64,000 nt of DNA, from the NCBI GenBank assembly GCA_050729835.1, contig JBOHLS010000004.1, positions 95,578 through 159,577 of the forward strand, written 5' to 3'. This document shows positions 32,550 through 41,819 of this stretch, piece after piece. The notes under the pieces were generated by a model that saw only the letters and a list, made by a program, of their open reading frames with translations, searched no databases and was not told where the DNA came from. This DNA is from REEB95 sp050729835 (GTDB lineage: Bacteria; Pseudomonadota; Alphaproteobacteria; ATCC43930; CGMCC-115725). Position numbers and translations under genes: made by a program. Position 1 is the first letter of the stretch. Every line of letters begins with the position of its first letter.

Positions 32550-35115
32550 GAACAGCGACGAAAAACGCCCGTTGACGCTGGGCGGCCGCCCGAGCGGCAA
32601 GCTCGAGCTGCGCAAGCCGATCGAAACCGGATCGGTGCGGCAGAGCTTTCCGCATGGCCGCTCCAAGACCGTGCAGGTCGAGGTCCGCCGCAAACGCGCG
32701 ACGCCCGGGGTGGGCATGCCGCCCGAACGGCCCGAATCCGCGCCGACGATTGCCAAGGAGGCGCCCAAGCCGGCCACGCCTGCGCCGCCGCCGCGGCGCG
32801 GTGTCGTGCTGCCGCATGGGTTGACGCCGGAAGAGGCGGCGCGCCGCTCCCGCGCGCTCAAGGGCGCGCTCAAGGCCGAGGAGCAGGCGGCCGCCGAGGC
32901 GCGCGCCGCCGCGCTGCGTGAGCAGGAGCTTGCCAAGGCCCGCATTGCCGCGCCGCCGCGGCCGGCCGAAGCGCCGAAGGTTGAGGCGCGCAGCGCGGAC
33001 GAGAAGCGCGCCGAGGAGCGCAAGGCCGAGCAGGCGGCGGAGCTTTCGCGCCGCGAGGTCGCCAAGCGCGCGGGCGAGGCTGCCGCCGCCAAAGTAGCGG
33101 CGCTGTCGGCCGCCGGCAAGGTCAAGATCGTCGAGGAAGAAGAAGAGTCGCGCGCGCGACGCCCCGGAGCCGGGCCAAAGCGGCCGGCGATCGCGCCACG
33201 TCGCGATCAGCCCAAGCAGCGTGCCAAGCTCACCGTCACCCGCGCCCTCAATGACGAGGGCGAGGAGCGCATGCGCAGCGAATCGCAGTTCCGCCGCCAG
33301 CGCGAGCGCGAGAGGCTGCGTCTGCAACAGCTCCAGCACGGCGACGCGCAGGTCAAGCAGGCGCGCGAAGTGGTGATTCCCGAGACCATTACGGTGCAGG
33401 AGCTCGCCAACCGCATGGCCGAGCAGGGCGCTAAGGTGGTCAAGAAGCTCTTCGACATGGGCGTGATGGCCACCATCACCCAGAACATCGACGCCGACAC
33501 TGCCGAGCTGATCGCCACCGAATTCGGCCACAAGGTGCGCCGCGTCTCGGAAGCCGATGTCGAGGTCGGCTTGGTCGGCGAGGCCGATGCGCCGGAAACC
33601 CTCAAGCCGCGGCCGCCGGTGGTGACCGTGATGGGCCACGTCGACCACGGCAAGACCTCGCTTCTCGACGCACTGCGCGCGACCGACGTCGCCTCGGGCG
33701 AGGCCGGCGGCATCACCCAGCACATCGGCGCCTATCAGGTGGCGCTCAAGGGCGGCCAGCGCATCACCTTCATCGACACGCCGGGCCATCAGGCCTTCAC
33801 CGCGATGCGCGCGCGCGGCGCGCAGATCACCGACATCGTCGTGCTGGTGGTCGCCGCCGACGACGGCATCAAGGAACAGACGGTCGAGGCCATCCGCCAT
33901 GCCCGCGAGGCCAAGGTGCCGATGATCGTCGCCATCAACAAGGTCGACAAGCCCGACGCCAAGCCCGAGCGCGTGCGCCAGGATCTGCTCCAGCACGAAG
34001 TCGTGCTCGAGCATCTGGGCGGCGATGTGCTCGACGTCGAGGTCTCGGCGACCAAGAAGATCAATCTCGAGAAGCTCGAGGAAGTCATCTTGCTCCAGGC
34101 CGAGGTGCTCGACCTCAAGGCCAATCCCAAGCGCCCCGCCGAGGGCACGGTGATCGAGGCCAAGCTCGAGCGCGGCCGTGGTTCGGTGGCGACCGTCCTG
34201 ATCAAGCGCGGCACGCTCAAGAACGGCGACATCTTCGTCGCCGGCAGCGAATGGGGCCGGGTGCGCGCGTTGATCGACGATCGCGGCCAGACCGTCGCCG
34301 CGGCCGGCCCGGCGACGCCGGTCGAGGTCCTGGGCCTCAACGGCACGCCGCTTGCTGGCGACGATTTCGTCGTCGTCGACAGCGAAGCCAAGGCGCGCGA
34401 CATCACTGAATACCGCCAGCGGCTCCGCCGCCAGAAGGCCGCCGCCGCAGCCGGGCGCGGCACGCTCGAGCAGATGTTCTCGCAGATCGCCGCCGGCACC
34501 GCCAAGGAGCTCGCAGTCGTGGTCAAGTCCGACGTCCAAGGCTCGCTCGAGGCGATCAATGCCTCGCTCAAAGGCCTCGGCACGGCGGAGGTTGCGGTGC
34601 GCGTGCTGCACGCCGCGGTCGGCGGCATCAATGAAAGCGATGTGATCCTGGCCAAGGCGTCGAACGCCGTGATCGTCGGCTTCAACGTCCGCGCCAATCC
34701 GCAGGCGCGCGACTTGGCGCGGCGCGACGGCGTCGAGATCCGCTACTACTCGATCATCTACGAGGTGATCGAGGACATGAAGGGCGCGCTCTCGGGCCTC
34801 TTGGCGCCGACGCGGCGCGAACGCTTCCTCGGCAACGCCGAGATCCGCGAGGTCTTCAACATCAGCAAGGTCGGCAAGGTGGCCGGCTGCATGGTCACCG
34901 AAGGGCTGGTGCAGCGCGGCGCCAAGGTCCGGCTGTTGCGCGACAACGTCGTCATCCACGAGGGCAGCCTGAAGACCCTGAAACGCTTCAAGGACGAAGT
35001 CCGCGAGGTGCGCGAGGGCACCGAATGCGGTATGGCCTTCGAGAACTACGACAACGTCGAGAAGGGCGACGTGATCGAGTGCTTCGAGGTCGAAGAGGTC
35101 GCCCGCGCCCTCTAA
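32542..35115 (+). CDS. infB: InfB, translation initiation factor IF-2
   Basis: GTPase that brings initiator tRNA to the 30S subunit and promotes subunit joining. The 857 residues begin with a long charged Ala/Glu/Arg region (to about 270, coiled-coil-like) and an IF2_N motif near PETITVQELANRMAEQGAKV. The G domain has GHVDHGKT at 365-372, DTPGH at 412 and NKVD at 466. Domains II-IV follow, with the fMet-tRNA-binding C-terminus ending VIECFEVEEVARAL. The ATG at 32542 overlaps ylxR; longer readings are not supported. Second and third in-frame internal starts, known in other species, are not evident. Confidence 0.98.
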   Translation: MAENSDEKRPLTLGGRPSGKLELRKPIETGSVRQSFPHGRSKTVQVEVRRKRATPGVGMPPERPESAPTIAKEAPKPATPAPPPRRGVVLPHGLTPEEAARRSRALKGALKAEEQAAAEARAAALREQELAKARIAAPPRPAEAPKVEARSADEKRAEERKAEQAAELSRREVAKRAGEAAAAKVAALSAAGKVKIVEEEEESRARRPGAGPKRPAIAPRRDQPKQRAKLTVTRALNDEGEERMRSESQFRRQRERERLRLQQLQHGDAQVKQAREVVIPETITVQELANRMAEQGAKVVKKLFDMGVMATITQNIDADTAELIATEFGHKVRRVSEADVEVGLVGEADAPETLKPRPPVVTVMGHVDHGKTSLLDALRATDVASGEAGGITQHIGAYQVALKGGQRITFIDTPGHQAFTAMRARGAQITDIVVLVVAADDGIKEQTVEAIRHAREAKVPMIVAINKVDKPDAKPERVRQDLLQHEVVLEHLGGDVLDVEVSATKKINLEKLEEVILLQAEVLDLKANPKRPAEGTVIEAKLERGRGSVATVLIKRGTLKNGDIFVAGSEWGRVRALIDDRGQTVAAAGPATPVEVLGLNGTPLAGDDFVVVDSEAKARDITEYRQRLRRQKAAAAAGRGTLEQMFSQIAAGTAKELAVVVKSDVQGSLEAINASLKGLGTAEVAVRVLHAAVGGINESDVILAKASNAVIVGFNVRANPQARDLARRDGVEIRYYSIIYEVIEDMKGALSGLLAPTRRERFLGNAEIREVFNISKVGKVAGCMVTEGLVQRGAKVRLLRDNVVIHEGSLKTLKRFKDEVREVREGTECGMAFENYDNVEKGDVIECFEVEEVARAL

Positions 35116-35143
35116 CCGCGCGCCCGTAGTCGCGAGGATCGCG

Positions 35144-35557
35144 ATGCCGAGATCAGAGCAAAGTGGCCGGCCGCTGCGGGTCGGCGAAGAGATGCGTCAC
35201 GCGCTGGCGCGGATCTTCGAGCACGGCCTGCACGATCCGGCCTTGGCCGAGGTTGCGTTGACCGTGACCGAGGTGCGGGTCTCACCCGACCTCAAGAACG
35301 CCACCGCCTATGTCGTGCCGTTGGGCGGGGCGCACGCCGCAGACGTCATGGCCGGTCTCAAGCGCGCCGAGGGCTATCTGCGCCGCGAACTGGCGCAGGC
35401 GGTCAAGCTGCGCTATGCGCCGGCGCTGCATTTCGCGCTCGACACCGCGTTCGAGCGCGCCAGCCAGATCGACGCGCTGCTGCGCCGGCCCGAGGTCGCG
35501 CGCGATCTCGCGCCGACGGCCAAGCGGGCGCGCAAGAAGCCCGACAATGCCCGCTAA
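35144..35557 (+). CDS. rbfA: RbfA, ribosome-binding factor A
   Basis: Cold-shock-linked 30S assembly factor with a type II KH fold. The 137 residues show RPLRVGEEMRHALARIFEHG, TVTEVRVSPDLKNATAYVVPLGG (the family core) and ALHFALDTAFERASQIDALL. The basic C-terminal tail (APTAKRARKKPDNAR) is typical. It lies 28 bases after infB and overlaps the truB start by 11 bases. Confidence 0.96.
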   Translation: MPRSEQSGRPLRVGEEMRHALARIFEHGLHDPALAEVALTVTEVRVSPDLKNATAYVVPLGGAHAADVMAGLKRAEGYLRRELAQAVKLRYAPALHFALDTAFERASQIDALLRRPEVARDLAPTAKRARKKPDNAR

Positions 35558-36473
35558 ATCCGCCGGCGCGCCGGTCCATGGCTGGATCGTCCTCGACAAG
35601 CCTCTGGGCCTGACTTCGGCGCGCGCCGTCGCCACGGTCAAACGCGCCTTCAAGGCCGCCAAGGCCGGCCACGCCGGCACACTCGATCCGCTGGCGACCG
35701 GCGTGTTGCCGATCGCGCTCGGCGAGGCGACCAAGACCGTGCCGTTTGTCGTGTCCGGCACCAAGCTCTATCGCTTTACCGTGGCCTGGGGCGAGGCGCG
35801 CACGACCGACGACGCCGAAGGCGCGGTGGTCGCGACCAGCGACTGCCGGCCGAGCGCCGCCGAGATCCGCGCCGCGCTGCCGCGCTTCACCGGCACGATC
35901 GAGCAGCTTCCGCCCGATTTCTCGGCCCTCAAGGTGGCCGGCCAGCGCGCCTATGCTTTGGCCCGCGCCGGCGCGGCCACCGGCCTCGCGCCGCGCCCTG
36001 TCCTGGTCCGCCGCCTCGACTTAGTTGCGGTGCCGGATCGCGACCGGGCGATCTTCGAGGCTGAAGTAGGGCCCGGCACCTATATCCGCAGCCTCGCCCG
36101 CGACCTCGGCGCGGCGCTGGAAACCCGCGGCTTTGTTGCCGATTTGCGCCGTCTGGCGGTTGGCCGATTCGGCCTTAACCGGGCGATTTCCCTGGATAAT
36201 CTGAGTGCCCTCGGGCATAGTCCGGCCGCTTCCGGGCATTTGCTTCCGCTTGAGACGGCGCTGGACGACATCCCGGCGCTCGCCCTGACGGAGGACCAGG
36301 CAAAAGCCCTGCGTTGCGGCCAAGCCGTGACGCCGTTGCGCCCGCAGGATTGGGCGTGCCTCTCGCAAATCGGCAACGGCGCGACGGTCTGTGCAACGCT
36401 GGGCGGCAAGCTGGTGGCGCTCGCCGAAGTCGCGGCCGGGGGAATTCGCCCCCTGCGCGTGCTGAACACCTGA
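35547..36473 (+). CDS. truB: TruB, tRNA pseudouridine-55 synthase
   Basis: Makes pseudouridine 55 in the T-loop of tRNAs. The 308 residues have HGWIVLDKPLGLTSARAV, the catalytic-Asp motif GHAGTLDPLATGVLPIALGEATK (about 36-58; Asp in TLDP), KLYRFTVAWGEARTTDDAEG, QLPPDFSALKVAGQRAYALAR and GTYIRSLARDLG. A C-terminal PUA-like tail follows. The ATG at 35547 is inside rbfA and matches the family start. rpsO follows 20 bases after the stop. Confidence 0.97.
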   Translation: MPAKSAGAPVHGWIVLDKPLGLTSARAVATVKRAFKAAKAGHAGTLDPLATGVLPIALGEATKTVPFVVSGTKLYRFTVAWGEARTTDDAEGAVVATSDCRPSAAEIRAALPRFTGTIEQLPPDFSALKVAGQRAYALARAGAATGLAPRPVLVRRLDLVAVPDRDRAIFEAEVGPGTYIRSLARDLGAALETRGFVADLRRLAVGRFGLNRAISLDNLSALGHSPAASGHLLPLETALDDIPALALTEDQAKALRCGQAVTPLRPQDWACLSQIGNGATVCATLGGKLVALAEVAAGGIRPLRVLNT

Positions 36474-36493
36474 ATTCGAAGGAGCCATTCCCG

Positions 36494-36763
36494 ATGTCGA
36501 TTACCGTGGCGCGCAAGCGGGAGATCATCTCCGAGCATGCGCGCAAAGAGGGCGACACCGGCTCGCCCGAGGTTCAAGTCGCCATCCTCAGCGAACGCAT
36601 CCAGAAGCTCACCGAGCATCTGGCGACCCATACCAAGGATTTTCATTCGCGCCGCGGCCTGCTGGTCATGGTCGGCCAGCGCCGCAGCCTGCTCGACTAT
36701 CTGAAGCGCGTCGATGCCGCGCGCTACGAAGCGCTGATCGACCGCTTGGGACTGCGCCGCTGA
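36494..36763 (+). CDS. rpsO: Ribosomal protein S15
   Basis: Primary 16S rRNA-binding protein of the 30S platform. The 89 residues are full length: SITVARKREIISEHARKEGDTGSPEVQ, then HTKDFHSRRGLLVMVGQRRSLLDYLKRVD. AAGGAG lies upstream of the ATG. It precedes pnp, the classic pairing. Known rpsO genes are autoregulated through leader structure; the short 20-base gap here means any such structure would lie within truB. Confidence 0.98.
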   Translation: MSITVARKREIISEHARKEGDTGSPEVQVAILSERIQKLTEHLATHTKDFHSRRGLLVMVGQRRSLLDYLKRVDAARYEALIDRLGLRR

Positions 36764-36898
36764 GACCGCGGCCCTCCGGCTGGCGGGCGCCGGCCATGAT
36801 GATCAAACGCACGGGCGATGCCGCGGCGATGGGCCTCCATCGCGCGCCGTCCGTCGCCAACCCTTTCACCAGAGAGAACGAAGAGAGAGAGACCGACG

Positions 36899-39055
36899 AT
36901 GTTCGAAGTTTATCGCAAGGAGCTTAACTGGGGCGGTCGCCGCCTCGTGCTCGAAACCGGACGGGTGGCACGGCAGGCCGATGGCGCCGTGCTGGCGACC
37001 TATGGCGAGACCTCGGTGCTGTGCACCGCCGTCGGCGCCCGACAGGTCAAGCCGGGACAGGGTTTCTTCCCGCTGACCGTCAATTATCAGGAAAAAACCT
37101 TTGCCGCCGGTAAGATTCCGGGCGGCTTCTTCAAGCGCGAGGGCCGGCCGTCCGAGAAGGAGGTGCTGACCTCGCGGCTGATCGACCGCCCAATCCGGCC
37201 GCTGTTTGCGCCCGGCTTCCTCAACGAGGTGCAGGTGGTCTGCACCGTCCTGTCGCACGATCTCGAGAACGATCCCGATATCGTGGCGCTGATCGGCGCC
37301 TCGGCCGCGCTGACCCTGTCCGGCATCCCGTTCATGGGCCCGATCAGCGGCGCGCGCGTCGGCTACGTCGACGGCCAATACGTCCTCAATCCGAAGATCG
37401 ACGACGTCAAGCTGTCCGAGCTCGACCTCGTCGTCGCCGGCACCAAGGACGGCGTGCTCATGGTCGAATCCGAGGCCAAGGAACTGTCCGAGGAAGTCAT
37501 GCTCGGCGCCGTGATGTTCGGCCACAAGGGCTTCCAGCCGGTGATCGACGCGATCATCGATCTCGCCGAATCCGCTGCCAAGGAGCCCTGGAACCTGCCC
37601 GACACCGATGCCCAGAGGCAGGCGATCGAGGCCAAGTTGGCGCCGGCGGTGTCGGCCGATATCGCCGCCGCCTATGCCGAGCGCCAGAAGCAGACGCGCT
37701 CCAACCTGCTCGAGGCGGCGCGCGCCAAGCTGACCGAGCTGTTCCCCGACGACGCCGAACGCACGCTCGGCGGCAAGGTCTTCAAGTCGCTCGAGGCCGA
37801 TATCGTGCGCGGCGCCATCCTCAAGGGCGAGCCGCGCATCGACGGTCGCGACACGCGCTCGATCCGGCCGATCTCGGTCGAGGTCGGCGTGTTGCCGCGA
37901 GCCCATGGCTCGGCGCTGTTCACCCGCGGCGAAACCCAGGCGCTGGCGGTGACTACGCTCGGCACCGGCGAGGACGAGCAGATCATCGACGCGCTCGATG
38001 GCGAGTTCCGGCAGAATTTCATGCTGCACTACAACTTTCCGCCTTATGCGACCGGCGAGGCCAAGCGCATGGGCTCGCCCGGCCGGCGCGAGATCGGCCA
38101 CGGCAAGCTCGCCTGGCGCGCCGTGCATCCGCTCCTGCCGGTGGCGGAAAGCTTCCCCTACACCATCCGCGTCGTCTCCGAGATCACCGAGTCGAACGGC
38201 TCGTCGTCGATGGCGACGGTGTGCGGCGCTTCCCTGTCGCTGATGGACGCCGGCGTGCCCTTGAAGCGGCCGGTGGCCGGCATCGCCATGGGCCTCATCA
38301 AGGAAGCGAGCGGCTACGCCGTGCTGTCCGATATCCTCGGCGACGAGGATCATCTGGGCGACATGGATTTCAAGGTCGCGGGCACCGAGCAAGGCGTCAC
38401 CGCGCTGCAGATGGACATCAAGATCACCTCGATCACCGAGGAGGTCATGCGGGTGGCGCTCGCCCAGGCGCGCAACGGCCGCCTGCACATCCTGGGCGAG
38501 ATGAGCCGGGCGCTCGACCGCGCACGCGAAGGCGTCAGCCAGAACGCGCCGCGCATCACCACCATCAGCATCCCCAAGGACAAGATCCGCGAGGTGATCG
38601 GCTCCGGCGGCAAGGTGATCCGCGAGATCTGCGAGGTCACCGGCGCCAAGATCGACATCGAGGACGACGGCACCATAAAGGTCGCAGCCGTCGACGCGGA
38701 CGCATCCAAGGCGGCGATCAATTGGATCAAGGGCATCGTCGCCGAGCCCGAGGTCGGCGTGATCTACGGCGGCAAGGTGGTCAAGACGATGGATTTCGGC
38801 GCCTTCGTCAATTTCCTCGGCGCCCGCGACGGGTTGGTGCATATCAGCGAGCTGGCGCCGCATCGCGTCGGCAAGGTCACCGACGTCGTCAAGGTCGGCG
38901 ACCAGGTGAAGGTGAAGGTGCTGGGCTTCGACGACCGCGGCAAGGTCAAGCTGTCGATGAAGCAGGTCGACCAGGCGACCGGCGAGGACATCGGCGCCAA
39001 GTTGGCCGAGGAGCGCCGCCAGCGCGACGCCGCCAAGGCCACCCCGGCGGAGTGA
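36899..39055 (+). CDS. pnp: Pnp, polynucleotide phosphorylase
   Basis: Phosphorolytic 3'-5' exoribonuclease and degradosome component. The 718 residues carry two RNase PH domains (about 1-225 and 310-550; FFPLTVNYQEKTFAAGKIPGG, FMLHYNFPPYATGEAKRMG, and DMDFKVAGTEQGVTALQMDIK), a KH domain (about 553-615, IREVIGSGGKVIREI) and an S1 domain (about 620-690, GGKVVKTMDFGAFVNFLGARDGLVHIS). The start at 36899 gives the family N-terminus MFEVYRKELNWGG; an AG-rich stretch (agagagaacgaagagaga) lies just upstream as the ribosome site. Confidence 0.98.
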   Translation: MFEVYRKELNWGGRRLVLETGRVARQADGAVLATYGETSVLCTAVGARQVKPGQGFFPLTVNYQEKTFAAGKIPGGFFKREGRPSEKEVLTSRLIDRPIRPLFAPGFLNEVQVVCTVLSHDLENDPDIVALIGASAALTLSGIPFMGPISGARVGYVDGQYVLNPKIDDVKLSELDLVVAGTKDGVLMVESEAKELSEEVMLGAVMFGHKGFQPVIDAIIDLAESAAKEPWNLPDTDAQRQAIEAKLAPAVSADIAAAYAERQKQTRSNLLEAARAKLTELFPDDAERTLGGKVFKSLEADIVRGAILKGEPRIDGRDTRSIRPISVEVGVLPRAHGSALFTRGETQALAVTTLGTGEDEQIIDALDGEFRQNFMLHYNFPPYATGEAKRMGSPGRREIGHGKLAWRAVHPLLPVAESFPYTIRVVSEITESNGSSSMATVCGASLSLMDAGVPLKRPVAGIAMGLIKEASGYAVLSDILGDEDHLGDMDFKVAGTEQGVTALQMDIKITSITEEVMRVALAQARNGRLHILGEMSRALDRAREGVSQNAPRITTISIPKDKIREVIGSGGKVIREICEVTGAKIDIEDDGTIKVAAVDADASKAAINWIKGIVAEPEVGVIYGGKVVKTMDFGAFVNFLGARDGLVHISELAPHRVGKVTDVVKVGDQVKVKVLGFDDRGKVKLSMKQVDQATGEDIGAKLAEERRQRDAAKATPAE

Positions 39056-39129
39056 TCCGTCGGGATTGACCGCCGCGCCTTCGTCTCCCAGATAAGCAGG
39101 CGGAGGGGCGCGGCAGAGAGGGTAATGGC

Positions 39130-40527
39130 GTGAAAGCGCTCAATGCGCTGCGGATTTCGGGTCGCGAGGTCTTGCCGCTGGTCGAAGGCGGCAAGGGCAT
39201 CTCGATCTCGAACGGCGAAAGCTCGGGCGCCTGGGCGGCGTGTGGCGGGGTCGGCACGTTCTCCGGCGTCAACGCCGATTCCAAGGACACCAACGGCCGC
39301 ACCATCCCCCAGATCTACCGCGGCAAGACACGGCGCGAACGGCACGAGGAGCTGGTGCGCTATGCCATCGCCGGCGGCATCCACCAGGCGCGGATGGCCT
39401 ACGAGCGGTCCTCGGGCCAGGGCCGGCTGCACATGAACATCCTGTGGGAGATGGCGGCCGCCGAGCGCATCCTGCACGGCGTGCTCGACGGCGCGCGCGG
39501 CCTGGTCAACGGCGTCACCTGCGGCGCTGGCATGCCGTATCGCATCGCCGAGATCTGCGGGCGCTATGGCGTCCACTACTATCCGATCGTCTCGTCGGCG
39601 CGGGCGTTTCGCGCCTTGTGGAAGCGGGCTTACCACAAGTTCCGCGAGTGGCTGGGCGGGGTGGTCTACGAGGACCCCTGGCTCGCCGGTGGCCACAACG
39701 GCATCACCAACAGCGAGGATCCCGAGCAGCCGGAGCCGCCCTTCCCGCGCGTCTACGAGCTGCGCCAGATGATGCGCGAATTCGGCCTCGGCGAGGTCCC
39801 CATCGTCATGGCGGGCGGAGTCTGGTGCCTGCGCGAATGGGAGGACTGGATCGACAATCCCGACCTTGGCCCGATCGCCTTCCAATTCGGCACCCGCCCG
39901 CTTCTCACCAAGGAAAGCCCGATCTCCGACGCTTGGAAGCACAAGCTGCTGACGCTCAAGGACGGCGACATCCGGCTGCAACGCTTCAGCCCGACCGGGT
40001 TCTATTCCTCGGCGGTGCGCAACAACTTCCTCGCCGAGCTCGAGGAGCGTTCGGATCGTCAGATTCCGTATTCGATCGAGGCGGTTGGCGATCATCTGGC
40101 GACGCTCGAAATCGGCGCGCGCAAGCGCATCGTCTACGTCACGCCGCACGACCGCGAACGCGCGCTGACCTGGATCGCGCAGGGCTTCACCGACGCGCTG
40201 CGAACGCCGGATTCGACGCTGGTCTTCGTCACGCCGCGCAAAGCGGTCGAAATCCGCAACGACCAGATCAACTGCATGGGGTGCCTCTCGGCCTGCTTGT
40301 TCTCCAACTGGGCGCAGAACGAGGAAGGCACCACCGGCAAGAAAGCCGATCCGCGCAGCTTCTGCATCCAGAAAACGTTGCAGAACATCGCCCATAGCGA
40401 GGACGTCGAGTTCCAGCTCATGTTCTCGGGGCACAACGCCTATCGCTTCGCCGCCGATCTGTTCTACGCCAACGGCTTCATCCCAACCGTGCGCGAGCTG
40501 GTCGAGCGCCTGCAGACCGGCAACTGA
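39130..40527 (+). CDS. Nitronate monooxygenase / 2-nitropropane dioxygenase-like flavoprotein
   Basis: A 465-residue FMN-type TIM-barrel protein related to nitronate monooxygenases. Seen: EGGKGISISNGESSGAWAAC, RLHMNILWEMAAAERILHG, NGVTCGAGMPYRIAEICGRY, YEDPWLAGGHNG, VPIVMAGGVWC and IAFQFGTRPLLT, consistent with flavin phosphate loops. The long C-terminus carries a CMGCLSACLFSNW Cys-rich segment not typical of the classic enzymes, which could bind metal or a cluster. The GTG start at 39130 follows GAGAGGG. The substrate is unknown. A perfect hairpin lies just after the stop. Confidence 0.8.
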   Translation: MKALNALRISGREVLPLVEGGKGISISNGESSGAWAACGGVGTFSGVNADSKDTNGRTIPQIYRGKTRRERHEELVRYAIAGGIHQARMAYERSSGQGRLHMNILWEMAAAERILHGVLDGARGLVNGVTCGAGMPYRIAEICGRYGVHYYPIVSSARAFRALWKRAYHKFREWLGGVVYEDPWLAGGHNGITNSEDPEQPEPPFPRVYELRQMMREFGLGEVPIVMAGGVWCLREWEDWIDNPDLGPIAFQFGTRPLLTKESPISDAWKHKLLTLKDGDIRLQRFSPTGFYSSAVRNNFLAELEERSDRQIPYSIEAVGDHLATLEIGARKRIVYVTPHDRERALTWIAQGFTDALRTPDSTLVFVTPRKAVEIRNDQINCMGCLSACLFSNWAQNEEGTTGKKADPRSFCIQKTLQNIAHSEDVEFQLMFSGHNAYRFAADLFYANGFIPTVRELVERLQTGN

Positions 40528-40536
40528 CTCGCTACT

Positions 40537-40555
40537 TTGCCGCCATCGGCGGCAA
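40537..40555 (+). repeat. Perfect hairpin after the nitronate monooxygenase-like gene
   Basis: TTGCCGCC and GGCGGCAA flank an ATC loop, ten bases after the stop. No T-run follows, so it may act as an mRNA 3' end stabiliser or Rho-dependent end rather than an intrinsic terminator. Confidence 0.4.
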
Positions 40556-40690
40556 TCGCCTCAAAATCGCTTCAACTTTCCGTGCAGCGGCAATCGCCGT
40601 TCTCGTGCGTTACGCGTTTGTTAAGCCCGCGCGTGGTCTCGTGAGGAGGCTGGAAATCCGTCCGGCGTTCACGCGGAGGAGGCGCACACG

Positions 40691-41818
40691 ATGCGGATCG
40701 AACAACGCGTGTGGCAAGCGGGTGACGGCTGGCGCGTGCTGGCCTCGGACGGCAAGCTGAGCCCCACCCTGGTGCTGTTCTTCGCCGCGCCCGGCACCGT
40801 CGACGACGGTCAACGCTTCGCCGAGCTGCGCGCGCAATATCCCAGTGCCGCGATCATGGGCTGCACCACCGGCGGCGAGATCGCCGACGTCGACGTGCTC
40901 GACGATACCATCGTCGCCACCGCCGTCGAATTCAAGCATACCCGTCTCGCCTTCGCCGAAGCCGCCGTCGAGGCCGCAGGCGGTTCACTGGCCGCTGGCA
41001 TGCGGCTGGCCTCCAAGCTACCGCGCGCCGATTTGCGCGCCGTCTTCGTCCTGTCCGACGGCACCCACGTCAATGGCTCCGAGCTGGTCGCCGGCATGCA
41101 GCGGGCGCTCGGCGTCGAGGTGCCGATCACCGGCGGTCTCGCCGGCGATGGCGCGCGTTTCGCCTCGACCCGCGTCGGTCTCAACGCCAATCCCGCTCCC
41201 GACCGTTTGGCCGCGGTGGGCTTCTACGGCCACGATTTACGCCTGGGCTACGGCAGCGTCGGCGGCTGGGACGCGGTCGGGCCCGAGCGCCGCATTACCC
41301 GCGCCCAGGGCAACACGCTTTTCGAGCTCGATGACCAGCCGGCGCTCGCGCTCTACAAGAATTATCTCGGCCCCGAGGCCGACAAATTGCCGGCCAGCGC
41401 CCTGCTCTGCCCCTTGCGCATCCATCCGGTCGGCAAGCCCGAGGCGGCGTTGGTCCGCACCGTCATCGGCATTGACGATGCGACCGGCGGCATGATCTTC
41501 GCCGGCTCGGTTCCCGAAGGTTACGTCGCCCAGATTATGCTTGGCCATTTCGAGAACCTGATCGCCGGCGCGGGCCGCGCAGCGGCGCGCGCCGCCATGC
41601 CCGATGCGCGTCTCGCCATCCTGGTCACCTGCATCGGCCGCAAGCTGCTGATGGGCCAGCAGATCGCCGACGAGGTCGAGGCGGTCAAGGGCGTGCTCGG
41701 CGACGCCTGCCGCCTGACCGGCTTCTATTCCTATGGTGAGATCGCTCCGCTCGAGAATTCGCCGTTCTGCGATCTGCACAACCAGACCATGACGATCACG
41801 ACCTTCGCCGAGGCCTGA
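40691..41818 (+). CDS. FIST-domain sensory protein
   Basis: A 375-residue protein with FIST_N (about 20-215) and FIST_C (about 220-355) domains, a proposed small-ligand (amino-acid-like) sensory module. Recognisable parts are PSAAIMGCTTGGEI, VFVLSDGTHVNGSELVAGM, VPITGGLAGDGARF, ALYKNYLGPEADKLPASALL and LTGFYSYGEIAP with NQTMTITTF at the end. There is no signal peptide or output domain. Its stop is one base before the histidine-kinase ATG, so it probably feeds that kinase directly. FIST ligands are largely unproven. Confidence 0.92.
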   Translation: MRIEQRVWQAGDGWRVLASDGKLSPTLVLFFAAPGTVDDGQRFAELRAQYPSAAIMGCTTGGEIADVDVLDDTIVATAVEFKHTRLAFAEAAVEAAGGSLAAGMRLASKLPRADLRAVFVLSDGTHVNGSELVAGMQRALGVEVPITGGLAGDGARFASTRVGLNANPAPDRLAAVGFYGHDLRLGYGSVGGWDAVGPERRITRAQGNTLFELDDQPALALYKNYLGPEADKLPASALLCPLRIHPVGKPEAALVRTVIGIDDATGGMIFAGSVPEGYVAQIMLGHFENLIAGAGRAAARAAMPDARLAILVTCIGRKLLMGQQIADEVEAVKGVLGDACRLTGFYSYGEIAPLENSPFCDLHNQTMTITTFAEA

Positions 41819-41819
41819 G

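Noticed and set aside
32524..34959. Very long open frame antisense to infB, and similar long frames antisense to pnp, murJ and nusA
   Set aside because: In GC-rich DNA the reverse frames of real genes stay open by chance. Their sequences are low-complexity and match no family, while the forward genes are certain.
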